From: a virus
IMG/VR virus record: IMGVR_UViG_3300035670_000831
Location: 1 to 32,884 of that record
Reading direction: 5' to 3' (one strand)
DNA length: 32,884 nt
Shown: positions 29,037 to 32,884 of the stretch, in pieces
Numbering within the stretch: the first letter of the stretch is position 1
How the letters are laid out: each line of letters opens with the position of its first letter
Made by a program: the position numbers and the translations under genes
Notes under the pieces: model-generated
Seen by the model: the letters and a program-made list of their open reading frames with translations, nothing else
Databases searched by the model: none
Told to the model about the DNA's origin: nothing

Positions 29037-30446
29037 ATGACTTCATTCCCATATATGACCATGACAAGATCAACTCAAGAGATGCCGTATCTATCTCAAG
29101 AAAGACCACATTTTCAATCTTATGGGATCAGTGGAACATCTATTCAAGGCGGGTATATCACTGGCAAGGAACAAAATCCGGCGCTATCTGGTAGATCATG
29201 GACCAGAGAAGCGGAGGATATGCTGGCCACTGATCCAATCATCAGACGGTCTTGGAGCTTGGTCAAACAAACTTTGTTATCTGCAAAGTGGGAATTTAAG
29301 GCTGGCAGAGACGGCGATCAAACCAGTGAGGAGCTTGCCAGATTTGCCAATGAAGCATTCGGATTTAAGGGGTACCCTGGGATGATGGAATTGTCTTTTG
29401 AAGATCAATTGAATTATCTTCTGGAATTCATTCCTCATGGCTGGAGATATGCAGAAGAAATTTATTGTGTTGCTAAAGACTCACTAGGAAAAGAGAAGGT
29501 CTTTCTCAAAAGGTATGCTGACCGTGAGCCTTCATCTCATCAACAATGGTTATCGGCTGACAAGCAGAATTTAGATGGTGTTATTCAAATTATGGTCGGC
29601 GGGGTAAATCCCGAACCTATTCCAGCGTCGAAACTTTTACTTTTGACTCTCAATAGAACCGGATCAAACTTTGAAGGGATTGGCTTATTAAGGCCATGCT
29701 GGTGGTGGTGGAAAGAAAAACAAAGATCTGCCACTCTCATGGCCATCGGTTTGGAGAAGTGGGCCGTGCCTACTCCAATTGTCAAAGTCAATCGTCAAGC
29801 AATCGATCAGATGGGAATTTCAAGCGGTGATGTTGAGGCAATGATCAATGAGGCTCAGCAACAAGCGCAGGCTTATGTTGTGCAGGAGCAAAGCTATCTA
29901 GTTGAAAACAATATCGTTTCTTTTGACACCTATGGAGGATCAGCCGGCTTTGATGCTGGCGGCGCTTTACAAGTCATTCAAGAGTGCGACAATCAAATCT
30001 CTCAAGCCTTCATGGCTCAATTTATGAATTTGGGAATATCCGACACCGGATCAAGATCAGTCGGTGAAGTGCATCTATCCGTTTTTAGAAGAGCGTGTAT
30101 CAATTTTCTTGACCTGGTGGCCAGTGCAATCAGTGGACAAGATAGACGGGGAGGCGGCACAATTGGCCGTCTTATTCGTTGGAATTATGGAAACATCGAG
30201 ACAACAAAACTCCCCCGCTTAGTGCATACCGGCCTAGATGCTGATGCACTTGCAGACGCTTTGATCTCATTGCCTTCTTTAGTACAAGCTCAACTACTGA
30301 CGCCAGATGATGATCTTGAGCGTGCTATCAGACAAAAGATCGGCGCCGGTCAGTTGCCAATGGAGGCCACTAGAACCGCACAAGATCGAGCAGTTGCACA
30401 AAATCCAGCCTTGGCGATGGCTGAAAGATTGCGAGCTATCAGATGA
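29037..30446 (+). CDS. Portal protein (DUF935 / Mu gp29-like)
   Basis: 469 residues. The portal forms the ring at the head vertex through which DNA passes. Family-like features: WTREAEDMLATDPIIRRSW near residue 55; the LLLLTLNRTGSNFEGIGLLR to WWWWKEKQRSATLMAIGLEK core at about residues 201-242, the most telling part; AVPTPIVKV; and a later helical region with FMAQFMNLGISDTGSRSVGE. Ends with helices rich in Ala and Gln. First gene of the head operon, ATGA-coupled to the protease/scaffold gene. Position before protease, cement and capsid fits. Family call by eye. Confidence 0.85.
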   Translation: MTSFPYMTMTRSTQEMPYLSQERPHFQSYGISGTSIQGGYITGKEQNPALSGRSWTREAEDMLATDPIIRRSWSLVKQTLLSAKWEFKAGRDGDQTSEELARFANEAFGFKGYPGMMELSFEDQLNYLLEFIPHGWRYAEEIYCVAKDSLGKEKVFLKRYADREPSSHQQWLSADKQNLDGVIQIMVGGVNPEPIPASKLLLLTLNRTGSNFEGIGLLRPCWWWWKEKQRSATLMAIGLEKWAVPTPIVKVNRQAIDQMGISSGDVEAMINEAQQQAQAYVVQEQSYLVENNIVSFDTYGGSAGFDAGGALQVIQECDNQISQAFMAQFMNLGISDTGSRSVGEVHLSVFRRACINFLDLVASAISGQDRRGGGTIGRLIRWNYGNIETTKLPRLVHTGLDADALADALISLPSLVQAQLLTPDDDLERAIRQKIGAGQLPMEATRTAQDRAVAQNPALAMAERLRAIR

Positions 30447-32071
30447 ATGAAAAACAAATCTCTTTGGCAAAACAAAGATTGATGAATAGACGCTTTGGCG
30501 CTTATCTCAATGCTCCTAAAAAATATGAGGGAATTGATTTTACTCCACCTCAAGGGGTAAGAGACGCAGCGATCAGGGCACTAAAGAAACGGGCTGAGCA
30601 ACCACCTTCAAAGCGTGGCATGACGGCGGTGGGTATTGCTCGAGCAAGAGATTTATCAAATGGAGTCAGCCTATCACCAGAGACCATTAAAAGAATGGTG
30701 GCCTATTTTACAAGACACGAAGTCGACAAACAAGGCTCCACTTGGGAAGAGTATGGCAAGGGAAGGCAGGCTTGGGATGGTTGGGGAGGTGATGCAGGTT
30801 TCACTTGGTCAAAGAAGATTTTAGCACAAATGGAGAGAGCCGATGCGAAAGAGAAAGCATTGTCAGAGACTTCCATGCAGGCCGCCAATCGTACTGACTT
30901 TAAGACATTTAGAGAAAGAATCCGGTTGGGGGAAGTTGCTTTATATCCAGGACAAGACATTAAAGTGCTTTCTTTGGGTAAGGTCAACAGCCGGATCAAC
31001 GGCGAGACTATTCAAGAAATTTCAATTGATATCTTGCAAGAGATGGTAAGAGTTTTTAAAGATAGAAAAGAGACTGATCCGGTCATCATTGACTGGAATC
31101 ATCAATCATCTCCCTTTATGAATAACGGACCAACGGCGCCAGCTCAATCCATGGCGTATGGTGAGATTGCAGATGTGTATATCAAAGAAGATGCACTTTT
31201 TGTAAAGCCACTATATACTCAAGCTGGTCTTGATCTAGTGAAGGCCAGTGAAGGCGTTTTATATCCATCACCAGAATTCTTAGTTGGTGAAGTCTTTGCA
31301 AGAGAAGGCGATCCGAAGCCGATTGGTTTTGCTCAACTTCAAGCTGTGACTTTGACCGCTAGACCAGCACAATCTAAAAATAAAATCAGTCGTGTTTTAC
31401 TCATGGAGAACATAATGAATCCAGACGAATTAAAAGCTATGACAGTTGATCAACTGGCCACTTTGGTGCTAGAAAAAGATCAACTCGTCAAGCAGTTAGA
31501 AGCTCAAATTGAAGGCTTAAAATCTGAAAATGATCAGCTTTCAGCGCCAGAAGATGATGCCAGTATGGCAGACGGTCAAAAGGTGGAGATCGAGCTTGAA
31601 GGTGAAAACCTAGACAAGAAAAAGATGATGGAAGATGAGAAGAAGATGTCAGAAGCCGCCGCTTTGTCTGAGATGGCAAGCGCTAAGCTGATGAACGAAT
31701 TGAATGCTCAAGTTACTTCCTTATCTGAGCAAGTGAAGGCTTTGACCGCTCAAAAACATCAAGCAGAAAGAAAGCTTGTTGTTGACGGTCTTCTCAACAC
31801 TGGCAAGATCGCACCTAGTGAGATTTCAGCAGTTGAATCAGCCTATGATATCAAAGATAAATTCCCCGCTATCTGGCAATCCTTCAGCGAAAGAAAGGCA
31901 AATCAAGCCGTCAATCTTTCTGAAAAAGGACACGCCAGCACTGCGCAAGAAATCAGCTTTATTGATCAAGTAAATGAAATCAAGAAGGCCAAAGGGATCA
32001 CATTTTCAGAGGCTTTAAATGTGATGAGAACCGAACAACCAGACGCTTACATCAAGCATTTCAAAGGATAA
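30443..32071 (+). CDS. Head maturation protease with scaffold (Mu gpI-like) and N-terminal extra domain
   Basis: 542 residues in three parts. Residues ~33-130 contain the GMTAVGIARARDLSNGVSLS, YFTRHEVDKQ and WDGWGGDAGFTWSKKI features of a domain found in many phage virion proteins. Residues ~160-312 resemble the Mu I-protein protease: IKVLSLGKVN, PVIIDWNHQSSPF (catalytic-type His220 region), EGVLYPSPEFLVGEV and FAQLQAVTLTARPAQ. Residues 325-542 are a charged coiled-coil scaffold. In Mu, gene I carries the scaffold as its 3' part, expressed separately; the same is likely here (next entry). It would cut the scaffold during head maturation. Confidence 0.82.
   Translation: MNEKQISLAKQRLMNRRFGAYLNAPKKYEGIDFTPPQGVRDAAIRALKKRAEQPPSKRGMTAVGIARARDLSNGVSLSPETIKRMVAYFTRHEVDKQGSTWEEYGKGRQAWDGWGGDAGFTWSKKILAQMERADAKEKALSETSMQAANRTDFKTFRERIRLGEVALYPGQDIKVLSLGKVNSRINGETIQEISIDILQEMVRVFKDRKETDPVIIDWNHQSSPFMNNGPTAPAQSMAYGEIADVYIKEDALFVKPLYTQAGLDLVKASEGVLYPSPEFLVGEVFAREGDPKPIGFAQLQAVTLTARPAQSKNKISRVLLMENIMNPDELKAMTVDQLATLVLEKDQLVKQLEAQIEGLKSENDQLSAPEDDASMADGQKVEIELEGENLDKKKMMEDEKKMSEAAALSEMASAKLMNELNAQVTSLSEQVKALTAQKHQAERKLVVDGLLNTGKIAPSEISAVESAYDIKDKFPAIWQSFSERKANQAVNLSEKGHASTAQEISFIDQVNEIKKAKGITFSEALNVMRTEQPDAYIKHFKG
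31415..32071 (+). CDS. Nested in-frame scaffold protein (internal start)
   Basis: The ATG at 31415 (residue 325 of the protease gene) has GGAG at 31405-31408 with a 6-nt spacer and opens MNPDELKAMTVDQL, exactly where the protease-like region ends. The 218-residue product is a Lys/Glu/Gln-rich coiled coil (LATLVLEKDQLVKQLEAQIE) with an acidic middle and a helical C-terminal end that may touch the capsid protein. This mirrors the Mu I/Z arrangement, in which Z is the internal-start scaffold. Separate expression is inferred from the sequence. Confidence 0.65.
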   Translation: MNPDELKAMTVDQLATLVLEKDQLVKQLEAQIEGLKSENDQLSAPEDDASMADGQKVEIELEGENLDKKKMMEDEKKMSEAAALSEMASAKLMNELNAQVTSLSEQVKALTAQKHQAERKLVVDGLLNTGKIAPSEISAVESAYDIKDKFPAIWQSFSERKANQAVNLSEKGHASTAQEISFIDQVNEIKKAKGITFSEALNVMRTEQPDAYIKHFKG

Positions 32072-32075
32072 AATC

Positions 32076-32468
32076 ATGAGTCTTAATAATCATGCTATCT
32101 ATAAAACATTCATTGCATCTGCATCCGTCACTGCCTTGACTCTTGTCAAACTCGATAGCGCTGGCAAAGTTACACCTTGCACCGCTGCCACTGATATCCC
32201 CGTTGGCGTTGCTCAACTCACTGGCGCAAGTGGTGATGCAATCAATGTGTGCATCAGCGGTGTTTCTCGTGTCGTTGCTGGTGGCACAATCACCGCCGGC
32301 ACTGACTTTTTTGTGATGCCTGGTCTTGCTGGCAAAGTTTATGCTTATGACGGCTCAGCCGGTAGCACTCAAATTATCGCAGGCCGTTTCTTGCCAAATG
32401 TTGCAAACACCGCAGCAAGTGCCAATGAAGAAATCGAAATCCTTGTCAATGTATCTTTAGGAGTCTAA
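32076..32468 (+). CDS. Capsid cement/decoration protein (DUF2190-like)
   Basis: 130 residues, Ala/Gly/Thr/Val-rich beta protein. It begins MSLNNHAIYKTFIASASVTA, and has VKLDSAGKVTPCTAATDIPV, GVAQLTGASGDAINVCISGV and FVMPGLAGKVYAYDGSAGST, the repeating pattern of DUF2190-type head cement proteins that sit on the capsid surface and stabilise it. Preceded by AAAGGA, 4 nt after the scaffold stop, and followed 3 nt later by the capsid gene, which is the normal place. Confidence 0.82.
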   Translation: MSLNNHAIYKTFIASASVTALTLVKLDSAGKVTPCTAATDIPVGVAQLTGASGDAINVCISGVSRVVAGGTITAGTDFFVMPGLAGKVYAYDGSAGSTQIIAGRFLPNVANTAASANEEIEILVNVSLGV

Positions 32469-32471
32469 TAA

Positions 32472-32884
32472 ATGGCAAATCCATCTTATAGCAATATCCA
32501 TCCAGTCAATGAAATCCTTCGCAGTCTTGCCATTGAAGCAATTCCCAGCGATAGCCAGCTGATTGCTGATCAAGTGATTGAAGCAGTTGACATCAAAGCA
32601 ATCGGACCAACTGGCACTCTTCTTATTGAAGAGACTCGCAACTTTATGGGATCCCCCGACGTTGATGCTCAGCGTGCACCTGGTGCCAGCCGTCAAAGAA
32701 TTGGCAATTTTGACCGTTCAAGCACAACATTCTCCGCTAAAGTATATTCTTTGGCTGATGAAATCGCACTTGAAGATATCAAATACTCTCAATATCCAGG
32801 CAGTGAAGAACAAAGATCTTTTAAAAAAGTGCAAAGATCTATGTTGTTAAATCGTGAAAGCCGTTTAGCAAATCTCTTGTTTGG
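32472..32884 (+). CDS. Major capsid protein, N-terminal part (runs off window)
   Basis: The open frame from the ATG at 32472 (AGGAG upstream) continues to the last base with no stop; 137 residues are visible. It starts MANPSYSNIHPVNEILRSLA and continues with EAIPSDSQLIADQVIEAVDI, an Ile/Leu/Val and Asp-rich strand-helix pattern, then SSTTFSAKVYSLADEIALED and NRESRLANLL. This fits the N-terminal arm and first helix of an HK97-fold capsid protein. Position after protease/scaffold and cement protein is standard for the Mu-like head order. The other portion is needed to confirm. Confidence 0.78.
   Translation, partial: MANPSYSNIHPVNEILRSLAIEAIPSDSQLIADQVIEAVDIKAIGPTGTLLIEETRNFMGSPDVDAQRAPGASRQRIGNFDRSSTTFSAKVYSLADEIALEDIKYSQYPGSEEQRSFKKVQRSMLLNRESRLANLLF

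Overview
The window is a contiguous stretch of a tailed double-stranded DNA bacteriophage. It is AT-rich (about 40% GC by eye), very densely coded, and linked by short start/stop overlaps. It begins inside the tape-measure gene and ends inside the major capsid gene, so the remaining head-completion genes, tail-tube genes and the tape-measure N-terminus lie outside. A long coiled-coil tape measure with a downstream tail-tip series indicates a siphovirus-type tail. The head genes (DUF935-type portal, Mu gpI-like protease/scaffold, DUF2190-like cement) resemble the Mu-like head module. The host cannot be named from the sequence; a Gram-negative host is only an inference.

Layout: (1) 1-12045, rightward late genes: tape measure, three tail-tip proteins, an 873-residue tail hub, small structural proteins, an 816-residue repeat-built fibre, three small look-alike beta proteins, then an M15 peptidase endolysin and a one-TM holin candidate. 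(2) 12088-14028, a monomeric class II (B12-dependent) ribonucleotide reductase at the end of this run, convergent with (3) a leftward early operon 17730-14021: HTH regulator, DnaB-type helicase, three tiny genes, RecT-like annealing protein. (4) 17731-17855, a divergent control region with matched palindromes. Rightward from it is a replication initiator with a winged-helix N-terminus, an origin-like iteron array inside its coding sequence and a degenerate ATPase-like C-terminus; then an XRE regulator and a GIY-YIG endonuclease. (5) 20452-20683, a gap with two tandem stem-loops whose outer stems covary, then an unrecognised 363-residue protein. (6) 23470-21743, a leftward operon: ThyX, zinc ribbon, lytic transglycosylase, dCMP deaminase. 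(7) 23555-28292, rightward: two unknowns, SSB, an RHH-like protein, terminase small and large subunits, DNA methyltransferase, and a tandem pair of paralogous HTH proteins. (8) 28890-28294, an isolated leftward membrane/coiled-coil protein. (9) 29037-32884, rightward head genes from a promoter at about 28985.

How it works together: initiator, DnaB, SSB and RecT form a lambda-like replication/recombination set that would use the host polymerase (no polymerase or recognisable primase is present). NrdJ, ThyX and dCMP deaminase supply dNTPs, especially dTTP. Terminase, portal and protease/scaffold package and build heads. M15 peptidase, holin candidate and transglycosylase attack the cell wall. 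No integrase, tRNA gene or CRISPR was seen. The most notable points are the six-iteron origin inside the initiator gene, the initiator's apparently dead P-loop, a set of shared palindromic operators, and the covarying double stem-loop.
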